A stretch of 64,000 bases of DNA from Xylaria sp. FL1777 (Eukaryota; Ascomycota; Sordariomycetes; Xylariales; Xylariaceae), in assembly GCA_022578965.1 (NCBI GenBank), contig MU400531.1:248001-312000 (forward strand), in the 5' to 3' direction. Positions 1 through 12,304 of the stretch are shown here, one piece after another. The position numbers and the translations under genes were made by a program. Under the pieces are notes generated by a model that saw only the letters and a list, made by a program, of their open reading frames with translations, did no database searches and had not been told where the DNA came from. Within the stretch, counting starts at the first letter, position 1. Each line of letters starts with the position of its first letter.

Positions 1-164
1 GAGGATAGATAGAAACCCCTGTCAAGTACCAATTCCATGTCAGTTTTTTAGCTTAGGATACCTTTTTTTTTTTTTTTTTTTTTTTTTTTGCGCTTCTATC
101 CCCTTCCCACAATCTAGCCCTATTGCTAACGCCTGGATTCCTTTTCCTTCCCCCCCCGCCACAG

Positions 165-720
165 AACAGTAGACGACCGGTTCTCAGGAAACGGCGGGCT
201 GTCACTCCGCCGGGTATCCGCCATCAGACGCGTGCTGAAGTTCCAGGAGCGCTACAACGACACGAGCCCGGAAGACGAGTGGTTCGGCACGCGCGTGTGG
301 GTGCTGCCGGGCGCGAGGGTCGCGGCGGGGAAGCAGGGCCAGCTGGCCGTCGAGGACCACTACATCCCGGACGCGATGGGCTTCCACCTCAGGGACGGCG
401 GCCGCGGCATCTCGGACCTAGTCTGGAAGGATCCAGCCCAGCGCAGGAGAATATTCGACTACTGCCCCGAGCTGAGTCTCAGTAGGTTTATTCCCGGAGT
501 CATTCCCCCCTCCCTAATATATCGGCCTGCTTGTGGAGGTTTTTACCTCTTGTTAGGGTAACGAATATATCTCAGAGCGTGAGAGCTTCTGAAAGTCGTG
601 TCTATCTCACCTGAAAGAGTGGTTGCTGACTCTAGCGAACTAGTCATGGATATGAAGCTCGAACGCGAGCGCTGCCCCGGCGACAATCTGGATGGGACTA
701 TTGAAGAGAAAGCCGCGTAA
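165..720 (+). CDS. 3' part of a DUF5672-family protein (5' end outside window)
   Basis: Two terminal exons are visible: about 165-481, after the acceptor CCACAG, and 644-720, joined across a 162-bp intron (GTAGGT to CTAG). The first exon carries NGGLSLRR, then EDEWFG and a C-terminal GFH motif. The second reads IMDMKLERERCPGD and ends in TAA. This order (GG-LSLRR, ED-WF, MKLERERCPG) is what I know from fungal DUF5672 proteins, a family of unknown function sometimes compared with glycosyltransferases. About 130 residues are present. The start and catalytic half lie to the left of the window. The intron before 165 contains a 27-T run at 63-89. The splice between exons is inferred from frame and motif continuity. 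Family call is fairly confident; function is unknown. Confidence 0.75.
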
Positions 721-3028
721 GCGTGCTCCAGAGGCAGGTTTTTGGTTTAGTCAGTTCCGTATATTCCCATGGAAGGGGGGCGCCATGCATAATATAGGCT
801 AGTCTATTGTTCTTTGCATGCTCAGCATGCCCAGCAAGGCGTTGTCGGGAGGGAATTTGACGTAGAATCAGCTCGGGTGGACGTTGTTAAGACATGCGCA
901 GTATGTAACGTAATTCTAGACTGGGCGGTGATTCAGTTACCGGCTTCTTCTTCTTCTCTTTCTTCTCCTTTTCAGCTTAGGTTTTTAAGAGTAGTCCGGG
1001 GAAAACCGTTGCATGGTCTTCTTGATGTTGAATAGAACTGTGGGTTTGGGATGCATTTATTGCCGGTTTATTGGAACACTACTACATATATCGCGTGGTT
1101 TTCGGAGGGACTGAAAGGTACCCGGGGCTATATACAACCAACCTTCTGTTTCGGAATGAGACACTACTAAATAGTGTTCACCATCTATATATGGAGATGC
1201 TTGCGAGAATATTGGCTTTTAGAACAATAAGGTAGTATGTGAAGCGAACGGGTTGCACTCGCCGCAGCGGCTATGGGCTGTTGACGCAGCTAAATCACGT
1301 AATAATAATGATTTCTAGAGCGGCTGGCGGCGCCTATGCAAAGATGTAGGTAAGAGGTATGTCTTACAATGTAAATATTTCCCTCCTACTATCAAGCTCT
1401 TAATCCGATACCGGGAAATGGTTGACTTAGGAAAACACCAGTGATTCTAATTTTGTTTCTTGCTACCCTAGATATATTACACAAGAAGCGTTGGTAATTG
1501 GGAATCTAGACTTACATCTCGCTTAGAGTTCATTGTTACATTCTATTACCAGATGAGGATATTCCAGCCCTCGGAGAGCGAGCCTACGGTTCCTACGTTC
1601 ATACCTGGGATTTGAAAGCACGTCAGCTCGCTCCTTTTGTTCGTGGTTCTTACAGCTCTCGTCTTGGCGGAACTGCATCACCCGTGACTCGTCAGCTCAT
1701 GAATGAAGGGGATTTTTTGCAGCTACATTCAAAACGGTCGTGCGTCAGGTAGGGTTGAGAGAACCGAAGATGCAAAGTTACAGTGCAGTTACGAAGAGGT
1801 AACGATCCATTCCAATTAATTTAATTTCTGCCCCGAGATTGGAGAATGGAGGGGAGTTCTCTTCCAAGCCTCAGTGCCCAGAAAGGCACGTATGGTGGGA
1901 CTTATGCGATGCGGGAGCAGGGTCGTTGCTTTTAGGATATTTAAAAAATTATTGAGTTTATTTGCCGCCTGCCCAACACTCCCCTGATCGGCTAGACTGT
2001 GCTGGAAAGCGAGGCGGATCTTGGCAGCAACAGTATTGATCTAGAATGGGGTGTTTATGCTCAGGCACACCCGAACTCCACAGATTTCTCTTGTCTTCAG
2101 TTGTTGTGATTCGATATGGCAGTGGGCACCTCGCGGCTCGATTTGCCGACGGTTAGAAGTAAGGATGACGAATCTTTAGTTCATGATGTTGTTTTCGTCG
2201 ACGGTCTTGGGTGGCTTGCCCAGCAAGAACGTGTGCTTCCCTCGAAAGCTGTTTGAGCCGGGCCGTGGATAAGTTGGGGAAACACGCAATATCTATGTGT
2301 CATCTACACGATCGTCGTGGTCCACTCAGATGATCGCCAAAGATGGGCTCACTCACTGCGGCACACTCCATGTGTCCTGCAAAGTTCGGTTTATGTAGGT
2401 ATTCGATCCAGGCCTTGAGTATTGGGCGGTGGGAGAGACAGAGCAAAAGATGACCTACAAGCTAAAGCAAAACAGTCTAGATCGCTTATGTCTTCGCGTG
2501 CGCTTTACGAGACGCGACTGGCAGCTAATAGACCCCAAGAGGCGCCTCTAGAATCTTGCGTTTTTGGTCTTTTGGTAGGGCATTGTGACTGACCATCGAT
2601 CAGCCACTTGGCTAGCCACTTGCAGTGCAACGGTACTCCAGTTAGTGCATGTCAGCCAGCATACCTCTGCATGAATTGCTGGCTTCGTATTATGAATATG
2701 CTGCCGTGACGGTAGCATCCGGGTATATCGCATTTCCTATGGGAATCAGCGCTGCAGGCGAAGGGGGCTTCATTTATCCTTACAGAAGATTCATTATTTG
2801 GCTGCAGTGGCTTGCAACGCGTTTCTGTCATCGTGCAGTTATATTTTGGCGATATCCTCCGTTCAGAATGCCTTGGCTCGAGTATATCTCGCTTCTTCTA
2901 GGTAGCGCTTTGCGTCTCCCCTCAAGTCTGTGATCCAGGTCGGCCGTCACTGGACAGTAGTACACCCCTACCATTGGATATAGCTAAGCTCTAGGACATA
3001 TCACATTTGGGGCTCCTTGTCTATAGAA
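721..3028. other. gene-free stretch, 2.3 kb
   Basis: Only short open frames of 60-95 codons interrupted in all frames are present, none with a recognisable motif or a convincing splice join. I saw no tRNA, transposase remnant or long repeat. The right part is the promoter side of the chitin deacetylase gene. A pyrimidine-rich stretch, typical of fungal UTRs, lies at about 941-975. Confidence 0.6.
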
Positions 3029-5827
3029 ATGCGGTTACTGAGTGCCATATCCCTGGCGCTATGCGCCAGCCAGACTATTGCCCACGCCGATCTGGATGGT
3101 CACCCCGTGCCGAGGCTTGCTGGTGCCCGGAAATTCCTGAGAGAGTTCAAGGGCCAAAGAAGATGGGAACAGGATGTTCGTTCAGCACCAATTGATCAAT
3201 TAAGAGAGCCCCGAAATGAGTATCGTTTGAGGGAGCGGAGAGGGATCGAAGAAAGGCAGAATACAAATGGAAGATGTGGTTCCCGTTATGGCTCCTGTGC
3301 AACAGGATATTGTTGCTCATACGAAGGGTGAGCATTCTCCTAAATTGAAGTAATCCCCCTTCTGACTGGGTCCCAAGTTATTGTGGTCTAGGTGCAGACT
3401 ACTGCGAATCTCCTGATTGTCAACTTAATTACGGCACGGGATGCGATGGAAATCAGAAGCCGTCGGGTGTCGACACATCGACTATCGCCCGACCTAAACT
3501 CGGAAACATCGCTTATGGAGGTGTTGGTATTTACGACTGCGTGAACACTGGTGATATTGCAGTCACCTTTGATGACGGCCCATGGAACTATACGAACGAT
3601 CTTCTGGACAAGCTTGCGGTATGTGAGAATCTGCTTTATACTCCAGGTTTGGCGCTGACATTGCGGCCTAGAAATACCAAGCAAAGGCGACGTTCTTCAT
3701 AACTGGCACCAATCTGCACAAGGGACAGATCAATGATCCTAGCACTCCCTGGCCTTCTGTTATTCAGGTGAGTGTCTTACCATTTGGGACCTGAAAGAAA
3801 TACTCACAGAAAATAGCGGATGGCGGCCGAAGGCCATCAGATCGCGAGCCACACATGGTCCCACGAAAACTATAGCCAATTGACCACGACTCAATTCCAA
3901 AATCAGATATATTGGAATGAGATCGCCTTCAACGACATCCTCGGCTATTTCCCTACATACATGCGGTATAGGCTGTGACTCTCGCATTCGTAGAATGTCA
4001 GACTGATAATCGGGTAGACCCCCTTATTCGATCTGCCCGACGAAAACTTGCGGAGCCGAGTTGGCCACCCTTGGTTATCATGTCGTATACTTCGACTTGG
4101 ACACCGAGGGCTACCTGAACGACGATCCGAACCTGATCCAGACCAGCAAGGACATCTGGGACGATACTGTTCCCGGCACCAACCCGTGCCGGAACAACTT
4201 CCTGCAAATCGAGCACGACATCCACTACCAGACGGTGTATAATCTCACAGATTATGTTCTCACCTCCTTATTCAACAGCGGATACAGGTCCGTAACCGTA
4301 GGCCAGTGTCTAGGCGACCCTCCGGAGAACTGGTACCGAGCTGGCAGCAATGCGGTACCCAGCTATACCTTCACCACTCGTGCTCCAACTGGTACGTGGT
4401 CCTGCTTGTCGCCAACGTCCACCGGCCCTGCCGGACCAGGGAGCACGCAGGTAGTGAGTACGGACGGTTCGTGTGGTTCTGGCGTTACTTGCCTGGGGTC
4501 GACGTACGGCAACTGTAAGTCTCCTGTAAACCCCCAGGTCGATGCCTAGCTGAATAGAATGTCCAGGCTGCTCTGTCAATGGTTACTGTGGCTCCTCTAT
4601 CGATTACTGCGGTGCAGGCTGCAATCCTCAGTCCGGCAACTGCACTGCCGGCGACACTCCCCTGCCCGGGTCAGTATAAGAATATTCGCTTTCATTAGAT
4701 GGGGAGGTGATGAATCGTGACTAGGAGAAAATGTTGAACTGGGTATCTCCATGAATGAATACTGACTTGTGTTATGAATAGTGATGATCCACTTTCAATC
4801 TCGATTGATGGAACCTGCGGTAACGGATATACCTGTGATGGCTCTACATTCGGAACCTGTTGCTCTCAGTAAGTCTTTGCCTTAACCACAAGGTTCAATG
4901 GCTCGCTAGCGTGTGTTTTTCAGGGGGGTTCTTCTCAGTATGAAGCCCTCCCATCCCCCCATCCACTACTATAAGTTGAAGAATGCTTCAAAGGTTTCCT
5001 TCATGTCTCAGTTGCCTGGCAGCACTGTACTTGGAGCCTACCACGCTCTTTTACTCTTTGTAGTTAGACTGCAGCGTTTGTGATATGCTATGCTGTATAG
5101 CAAAGCATGTCTCTCTAGTAGACTTAGTTCTTCACCTCGGAATGAAATCACTAGTCTATTGGTAGCTTTGTTCGGAGCAGTTATGCCGGGGATGTAGAGT
5201 GTATACTAACCTTCTTACCCCATTGCAGATTCGGCTACTGTGGAAGCACTGACGATTATTGCTCGAATGGTTGCCAGCCGGCATATGGTAGTGGATGCAA
5301 GGTATGACTTCCCCTATGCCTTGAATACCCTGAATACTTTAGATAGCTTCAATCCTACCCTACCGGACTGAAGCTATCGATTTTGTCTTGATTTCACGAT
5401 ACTAACAACAACTTAGGGATCGGGATCAACCACAACTAGTACGGCATCTAGTACCATAACTAGTACCAAATCTAGTACCTCCACAACTCGCAGCTCATCG
5501 TCGTCATCAACAACGACTCGTAAGTCGTCGTCGTCGTCGTCATCCACGACTCGCAAATCATCGTCAACCTCTCACAGCACATCATCATCGACAACTCGCA
5601 CGAGCACTAAGACCACCACAAAAACAACAACAACCCGTACCACCACCAAAGCGAGCCCGACTTCGACGGCTAAACCAGTCACGCCAGATGGGACGTGTGG
5701 ACCACAATACGGCTATACCTGCGTTGGCTCTGCATTTGGCACATGTTGCAATGGCTTAACCTTCCGCTGCGGGCTCCTGTGCTTGATTGGAAATTGTGTA
5801 GAAGGTTACGGCACATGCATTCTCTAG
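3029..5827 (+). CDS. secreted chitin deacetylase (CE4/NodB domain) with four CBM18 chitin-binding modules
   Basis: Nine exons: 3029-3327, 3378-3618, 3672-3767, 3817-3965, 4018-4514, 4567-4669, 4782-4868, 5229-5301 and 5417-5827, giving 651 residues. The first ATG at 3029 opens a signal peptide (MRLLSAISLALCASQTIAHA). A CBM18 module follows (about 84-125). The NodB domain comes next, with TFDDGP (metal/catalytic Asp165-Asp166), the SHTWSH histidine motif (His224, His228) and RPPY (262-265). Two more CBM18 modules, a long Ser/Thr/Lys-rich linker (5417-5680) and a fourth, shorter CBM18 (CCNGLTFRCG) follow. CE4 enzymes remove acetyl groups from chitin; CBM18 modules hold chitin. Expected place: secreted or wall-associated, a role in wall remodelling or shielding wall chitin. 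Linker trinucleotide repeats (TCG/TCA) may vary in length. The domain call is strong; individual splice sites, especially the 360-bp intron 4869-5228, are by eye. Confidence 0.93.
5417..5680 (+). repeat. TCG/TCA/ACC-rich low-complexity coding repeat (Ser/Thr linker)
   Basis: Inside the last exon of the chitin deacetylase, runs of TCG, TCA and ACC/ACA triplets encode a Ser/Thr linker with scattered Arg and Lys. It separates the third and fourth CBM18 modules. Such linkers are usually O-glycosylated. The purest TCG run is near 5526-5541. Confidence 0.8.
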
Positions 5828-7963
5828 ACAACATGCAATCCCAATTCGCTGTTGTCTTTGAAACAATCAAAAAGGAATGGGAATGGGAATCTAGCTGCTC
5901 GGGATGGGTTTGTGGCATTAATCTCCATAATATTGCATGACCTTCGGAGTCGTCATAACAATGAAGAAAACGAAAAGTTGGTTTTTTTTTGCTTTCCCCG
6001 GCACCGGTTCGCTCAATTGAGAAGGTGACACCTATTTTGCAATCCTACGGACAGTGTTACGGGTAGACCTGCAGCCTTTCAGCAGCACAAGGCCCAGAAC
6101 CCCGAAAACAGATGCGAATGAGGCGCATTCGGCAACTGTCGAGCCAAGAGCATTACCGAGATGACCCGCGAGGACCACGAAGCAGTGGTCTAAGCTGTTG
6201 TGTTCTTTCCATATGCGGCAACGAGCTTGGGCTGGGCCGTGATGCTATAGGCTTAACCAAGATATGCCGGCGGCAGAAATGAGAGACACGCCATGCGGTG
6301 TAATAATAATAAACATTCGTTTGAGACAATACCCAGGTATTGATTGTCGTCCCTACTCAGCAAGGCAGTGTACAGGCAAGAAACATGTGTGGAGGCCAAC
6401 CCGACCGGACGGCCCCGGGGTTAAGGATCAGCGGGATGGAGTTGTCCTCCGCGCTGTTATTAGAGCCCTGTACCTGGTCTATTAGTAGCGGTATTATGTA
6501 ATGGGACTAAGTGTAGAGTTACATTACGCAGTAGATGGTACAGATGGATATCGAACGTCATAAGCAGCGAGGAGGGCTACGATATGAACGAAGACGAGCA
6601 GGTACGGGATTTGATGTATTTTGTCCCCAAAGAGTTTAATAACAGAAACAATGCAAGCGAATCGACGTTGACCAATGGGGATCCGTAGGTTTTAACAAGT
6701 ATAGAGTGTTGGGAGGGGGGACCGCTAGAGAAACGAAACGTATGAAGTTGAAGGATGGAAAAAAAGAAGGCTTCTGCATATGTTCGCATCAAGCAAGGGC
6801 CATTCACGGACTTCCATTAGTAGGGACATCCCCTGGCGGGGTGATGGCCGTAGCATCCATAGTACTAGGTACCTGCGAGTGCTGGGAGGCGGCGTCTTCC
6901 GGGGCTTGTTCCCAAAGCCACTGCGGAGAAGCAAAGGACTAGCATTCCCCAGGCGCCTGCTCAGGGCAGCCTCCGGCACCTGTGGTGGTGCCTGGTCCCT
7001 GGAGCTCTCCGACAATAGCCCGACTGCACTGGCATGCTAGGGCCGGCGTGCAGAGGAGGAGTGGAGTGGGTACCCAGAGGAGCGCTGTAGCTGTGCCGAA
7101 CGCGGTCTGCCGGCCCAACCCGCTGAGGACCCCTATTCGCCGATAGCTCTTCAAGGCACAGCTCAGCGCGCATATCGATGCCAGGGATCTTGAAGCTCTG
7201 GTCCTCTTGCTTTCTCTTGCGGCTACGGCTTACATATTTAGTACTGAGTACAGTACCTATGGAGCCGGGCATTGGGGGAGGAAGGTGATTCCTGACGTCG
7301 ACTACCTACCTACACTAGGTACTTAGTAGGTTTCCAGGTGATCCTATCTCGGGACGGACTGAGGTAATTAGCCATAAGTTAAGCTGGCAAACCATCGGTT
7401 CTTAGTTTCTTGGTCCAGACACCTTAGCTACCCATCTACCTATCTATCTGCCTCTCTGCCTACCTCTCTATCTACCTACTGTCCATGTCTAGTATAAAAC
7501 CGTGACGCTGCCTCGTCCTATCTTTGAACCTGACAGCCTACTTATCTACTTACCTAGCATAGACAACAGTTCATCCGTTCTTATGTTTCTCGTGTAAATA
7601 GACAGGGAAGACCGGGTATCTCTACAACTTCATCTATCTGCAGCTTTGCGTCTCTTCTCCTCTGCCCAATTGTATACACATTACACTCGCGGCATCGCTG
7701 CCCCGTGAATCACAAGATAGCATCATTTTAGACTCGTGGCACGTCACACTAAGTCAACTCTCTTGTGCGCCTCATCCGCTACTACACATCCGGCCGCCCA
7801 TTCTTCGGGACTTGTGCCGTAGAGAAGTTAGTGGCCTATAAGAGCTTGTGTTCGCTTCGAGCCTGCGGAGGAGGAGCGGTGTTCCCCTTTTCTTGACCGT
7901 GGAAGTCCGCAACAGCACACACTTTGCTGTCTGTATCTCTCCCCCTCATCGTACCTCGCCACC
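5828..7963. other. gene-free stretch, 2.1 kb; uricase promoter at right
   Basis: No supported gene; the ORFs here are short and in conflicting frames. A CTAC/CTAT/CTGC-type tandem stretch lies at about 7428-7480, and its reverse strand carries several GATA-type (AGATAG) words. GATA factors are known to drive nitrogen-catabolic genes such as uricase, so these could matter, but the run may simply be a microsatellite. A TATAAAA box is at about 7493. A CT-rich leader precedes the ATG at 7964. Confidence 0.5.
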
Positions 7964-8983
7964 ATGCCTGTCCTCAGCTCAGCGCGATACGGCAAGGACA
8001 ACGTCCGCGTCTGCAAGGTCCAGCGGGACGCGGCGACGGGGACGCACAAGGTGACGGAGATGACCGTGTGCTGCCTGCTGGAGGGCAAGATCGAGGCCTC
8101 GTACACAAAGGCGGACAACGGCCCGGTGGTGGCAACGGATTCCATGAAGAACACCATCTACATCAAGGCAAAGGAGAACCCCGTGGACCCCCCGGAGCTG
8201 TACGCCGCCATCCTCGGGCAGCACTTCCTGGACACGTACGCCCACATCGACGTGGCCAACGTCGACGTCTCGGTCAAGCGGTGGACGCGGATAGCCGTCG
8301 ACGGCAAGCCGCACCCGCACAGCTTCTACCGGGACGGCGACGAGACTCGCAACGTCGAGGTACGGGTGTCGCGCGCCGACGGCATCGACATCCGCAGCTC
8401 TATCGCCGGCCTGCTGGTGCTCAAGAGCACGGGCTCGCAGTTCCACGGCTTCGTGCGCGACGAGTTCACCACGCTCCCCGAGTCCTGGGACCGCATCCTC
8501 TCCACCGACATCGACGCCACCTGGAGGTGGAAGACCATCCCCTCCGTGCAGGCGCTGCGCAGCAACCTCGCCATCTTCGACAAGGCCTTCGATGACGCCC
8601 GCGCCATCACCCTGAAGACCTTCGCCGAGGAGGACAGCCCCTCCGTCCAGAACACCATGTACAAGATGTGCGAGAAGATCCTCGCGGCCGCGCCCGAGGT
8701 CGCCTCCGTCAATTATGCGCTGCCTAACAAGCACTACTTCGAGATTGGTGAGTTTCTTCTTCCTCCTCCTCCTCCTCTCTTTTTCCTTCTGCTTCTTCTT
8801 CTCAATCTGCCCCTTGGACGTGAAAACGCCCGTCCTACATAGATTGGATCATATGCTAACCCCGCCCTCCTACCAGACCTCTCGTGGCACAAGGGCCTCA
8901 AGAACACCGGCAAGGACGCCGAGGTGTACGCTCCGCAGTCAGGCCCCAACGGTCTCATCAAGTGCGAGGTGTCTCGTTCTTAA
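7964..8983 (+). CDS. uaZ: uricase (urate oxidase)
   Basis: Exons 7964-8747 and 8877-8983 encode 296 residues; the intron starts GTGAGT and ends CCAG. The ATG has a strong GCCACC context. Uricase oxidises urate to 5-hydroxyisourate in purine catabolism, normally in peroxisomes. The signature LVLKSTGSQFHGF, the VKRWTRI segment and the near-C-terminal SWHKGLKNTGK block are all present, and the length is close to the roughly 300 of Aspergillus uricases. The chain ends IKCEVSRS. The usual serine-lysine-leucine type tail for peroxisomal import is absent; other fungal uricases extend a few residues further to such a tripeptide. Convergent with the uL13m gene. Confidence 0.96.
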
Positions 8984-9583
8984 GGCTTCCTCCCTACCTA
9001 ACTAAACCTTGTCGACTCAACTTGGCGGCATGTAGTGTAATCGTGACTAAACGGCGCATATGGTGGTGGCTATCGTCCTTTCAATGATGTTCTTTTTCTT
9101 TCTCCTCTCTTCTTCATCTCTGGATTTGCATTTACTCGGGTAATGATTCTTGGGCGGGTTTTTCTGACTAATTTGGTGACATTTGGAACGGATTACGATA
9201 TCTGCTACATCGCAGACCCATTATAGCATTACCTCTGTTAGATACTCAATTCAGGAATTTCTAATAATGCATTATCAAACCTCGCTGGTTTCAGATAGGC
9301 CGTGATTGTTTTCCTTTAGATCCGTCTGTATTACTTGGATCTTTATACATCTGCTCTGCTGTCCACGTTGCTCACAAGGTTGTCTTAATTTCAGTATGTC
9401 ATGAGTGATGCTACCATGAGTGTACACATCATGGTATAAAATAGATGGTATTATATACACGGCCGGCTCGTTCGAATGGCTGGAATAGCCCGATCTCGAG
9501 GCCACAGTTTAACCTTCCCTAGTACAAGGTCTTTGCCCACTTCTCCAACCTCCCCCCTCCCCCCTCCCCCCCAAAAATAACTA
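8984..9583. other. convergent 3' UTR region between uricase and uL13m
   Basis: About 600 bp with no supported gene. It separates two genes whose 3' ends face each other. A C-rich tract (CCCCTCC units) lies at about 9550-9573, just downstream of the uL13m stop. Confidence 0.6.
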
Positions 9584-10254
9584 CTATAACCGCTGAGTAT
9601 CCGCCGCCCTAATAGCCTTCGCGGCCTCGGTCCAACCCTCCTGCCCAACCACGACGCCACCAAACCGTACCAGGTTCTTCTTGTAAGGGTGAGCGTCGCC
9701 CTCGAAGGCCTTGAGGCGGGCGAGGCGCTTGTCGCGGAGTCGGTTCTTGGGGAGCATTCCCGAGACAGCCTTCCGCAGGACCTCGGCGCCGCCGTGCTTG
9801 GCCATGAGGACGTCCATGGTAACGGAACGCAGGGAACCGGGCCTCGTGTTGTGCCTGTAGTATGTCTTCTGCCACTTCTTGCGCCCCGTGACGTGCAGGG
9901 CGGCGCAGTTCGTCACCACCACGTAGTCCCCGCAGTCCGTTGAAGGGTCCCAGATCGGCTTGTGCTTGCCCATGAGGATCATGGCTATCCGCGAGGCTAG
10001 ACGGCCCAGCGCCGGCGGCGTTACGTTTGGTTGTGTCGAGAGGGTCGGGTGTGGTGCGGAGGCCGAGACATGGTGCCATACTCGTGAGTAGGCTAGTTTT
10101 GTCTGCGAATCGAATACATGTGTGAGCGAGTGTTCGTCTCTCTAAGTCAATTGCTTATGTATGCATCTGTATATTCAACGCCGATTCGAGAGAACGAGTA
10201 CTAAGGGACAAGGCAGATGCATATGTCACTTACCAGCCCTATGGTTTGTGACAT
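9584..10254 (-). CDS. mrpl23: mitochondrial large-subunit ribosomal protein uL13m (MRPL23 homologue)
   Basis: Two exons on the minus strand, 10254-10234 (only seven codons, MSQTIGL) and 10102-9584, joined by a 131-bp intron with donor GTAAGT and acceptor CGCAG; 179 residues. The body reads GRLASRIAMILMGKHKPIWD, then GDYVVVTNC, TGRKKWQKTYYRH and GMLPKNRLRDKRL, the ordered blocks of the L13 family. Fungal mitochondrial members start almost identically with MSQT. It is part of the mitoribosome large subunit. The start was moved upstream from an internal Met because the small first exon restores the family N-terminus. It shares a 649-bp divergent promoter with the copper chaperone gene. Confidence 0.95.
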
Positions 10255-10903
10255 TTTGGCGGCCCTCGAGGGAGCTTCTCCCTCCCGATCAATTACCCGG
10301 CCGCTGTAGCTTTATGGGTAGCACGTTGTTTGGGCGTAACGGTTCAAATAAGTCAATTGGGATATGGTTAAACGTTCCAATGTCTCGTCGTCCGATCTAG
10401 CCTTCTGAAGCTCTGGATGCCAAGAAGCGGCTGCCCTAGGAGAATTTAGTCCCGAAGTCACGTGGAATTTACTTATCGATAACATTTTAACTACGCAATA
10501 TGTCCAAGACTATTTGTGCTACCATGCTAACGCAGCAGTGCTAACCCACCATGTCAATAGTTACGTACCTGCAGAGAGCATTGCTCCTCATATCGACGGA
10601 CCCATCGGGGGTTTGGCAATTCGATTTCAAAGCAGCGTTGAGCACCCAATAGCAAGGTGGGTAGGTAGCCATCGTGTAAGTGACTCTTTTGCGCGCCTTG
10701 AAAATTGTGACTATTTTATTCCGAGGCATATAATGTTCAAAAGGACACCTCGTATATCTCTGCGATTTTTTGCGACAACAACTACTTGCATCACTCTCGC
10801 CTTTGTATCAGTTCCGTATTGTTTCCAATCTTTGCATCGTGACAGACAAGACAGACAAGATCACAGAAATAGCTTCCTTGGTTCTCCCCACCCTGCCAAC
10901 GCT
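10255..10903. promoter_or_regulatory. divergent promoter between uL13m and CCS1
   Basis: These 649 bp separate the start codons of two genes transcribed away from each other. I see no gene in it and no single dominant control site. A GACAGACAAGACAGACAAGA direct repeat lies at about 10842-10861, just upstream of the CCS1 ATG. Confidence 0.5.
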
Positions 10904-12304
10904 ATGACGCAGAATAAAGTCAAAACTCCATTTGAGGTTCGTTGATCATTCAGGTCATTCAGGACTGGTGTCATCCATTACCGATCTTCCTCTTCCGAGA
11001 TAAGGGCTGGGCCTAGATTATTCCAAACCATCATAATTTCTTCTTGTACTGTATTGTATTGTTGGAAGCAAGGCTAACGAAACGCACAAACGAAAAAAAC
11101 ATAGACCTTATTCGCGGTGCACATGACCTGCGACTCTTGTGTCAAGTCGGTTTCAGAAGCCCTATTCAACCTTGATGGGATCGCGACAGTCGACGCCAAT
11201 CTCAAGGATCAACTAGTCGCGGTTAAAGGAACCGGTAAGATGGAAAATCATCCGAGGGCTGGCCGTTATCTGCTCCTTTCGTGCGTGGCCAAGGGACGAG
11301 ATACATACGTTCCATGATTTTCCTTTGTTCTTCTTGTTTTCCCAAAAGGATCACATCGTCCGAAGATGCACCAACAGTTCAGTGGCTGACGGCAGATCCT
11401 TCGTCCCAACAGCTGCGCCGTCTGCCATCGTCAGCGCTATTGAGGCAACGGGACGAGACGCAATTCTACGAGGATCAGGAGCATCAAACAGTGAGTTGGG
11501 TCTGCTATTTCCCCTTGCGAATGAATTCGTCCCACGTCAGCCTCCCACAGCAGTGGTGCATGACGTCGGCATGCCCCATAGGCATCCTTTTGTGCCTGGT
11601 TTTTACTGTTCACCTTGATTTCGAGTCACTTCGCATGTCGTATTCGCTATGCGACTATATACACTTATGAAACGACACGCGCGCTTGATGTTTATGACTA
11701 GCCGACTGACTGGAACCACTTCGGATCGTGATCAACAGGTGCAGCTGTGTGTATCCTTGAGACATATCATCGAAACGAAAGAGGTGGTGACGCACTGGTA
11801 CCTGCGTCGGACCCCGAAGCCTCAACCGGAGACTCGGCAGTCAGTGAAAGAGAAGTCAGGGGTCTAGCTCGCATGGTGCAAGTGTCCCCCACGGCTACCT
11901 TGATAGATTTAACACTGCGTGGGGTGGCACCTGGAAGATACAACGCCAGCATACGAGAGTACGGCGACCTCAAATTCGGGGCAACCTCTACAGGCCCCAT
12001 ATGGGCCGGCGGGAGTGATGATACGCAACCCCGAGGCGTCCTAGGCTCCGTGGAAGTAGGACAAGATGGCCGCGGTGCCGCCTTCCTGGACCACCCCATC
12101 CAGGTTTGGGAGGTAATTGGTCACGCCATAGTCCTTTCGAGTCAACAGGAAGGCCAGGGTGAACTAAAAAACGATGAAAACACCGTGGTTGGTGTCATCG
12201 CTAGGAGCGCGGGAATGTGGGACAATGATAAAACAGTCTGCTCCTGCACTGGCAAAACCCTATGGGAAGAGAGGAAAGATGAAGTGCAGAAAGGAATGAT
12301 CTAA
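10904..12304 (+). CDS. ccs1: copper chaperone for Cu,Zn superoxide dismutase (CCS1/LYS7 homologue)
   Basis: Four exons: 10904-10936, 11105-11234, 11413-11490 and 11739-12304, giving 268 residues. Domain order is that of CCS: an N-terminal HMA-type domain with the copper motif MTCDSC, a superoxide-dismutase-like middle (LRGVAPGRYNASIREYGDL, then a VGVIARSAG block), and a C-terminal CxC motif in CSCTGKTLWEER. CCS loads copper into SOD1 and forms its disulfide, in cytosol and mitochondrial intermembrane space. The first exon is 11 codons and was picked because MTQNKVKTPFE joins in frame to TLFAVHMTC. All copper-binding cysteines are kept, so the protein should be active. Confidence 0.94.

Noticed and set aside
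7979..8734. 251-codon open frame antisense to uricase
   Set aside because: Shadow of the uricase exon; Val/Asp/Gly/Arg-rich without motif.
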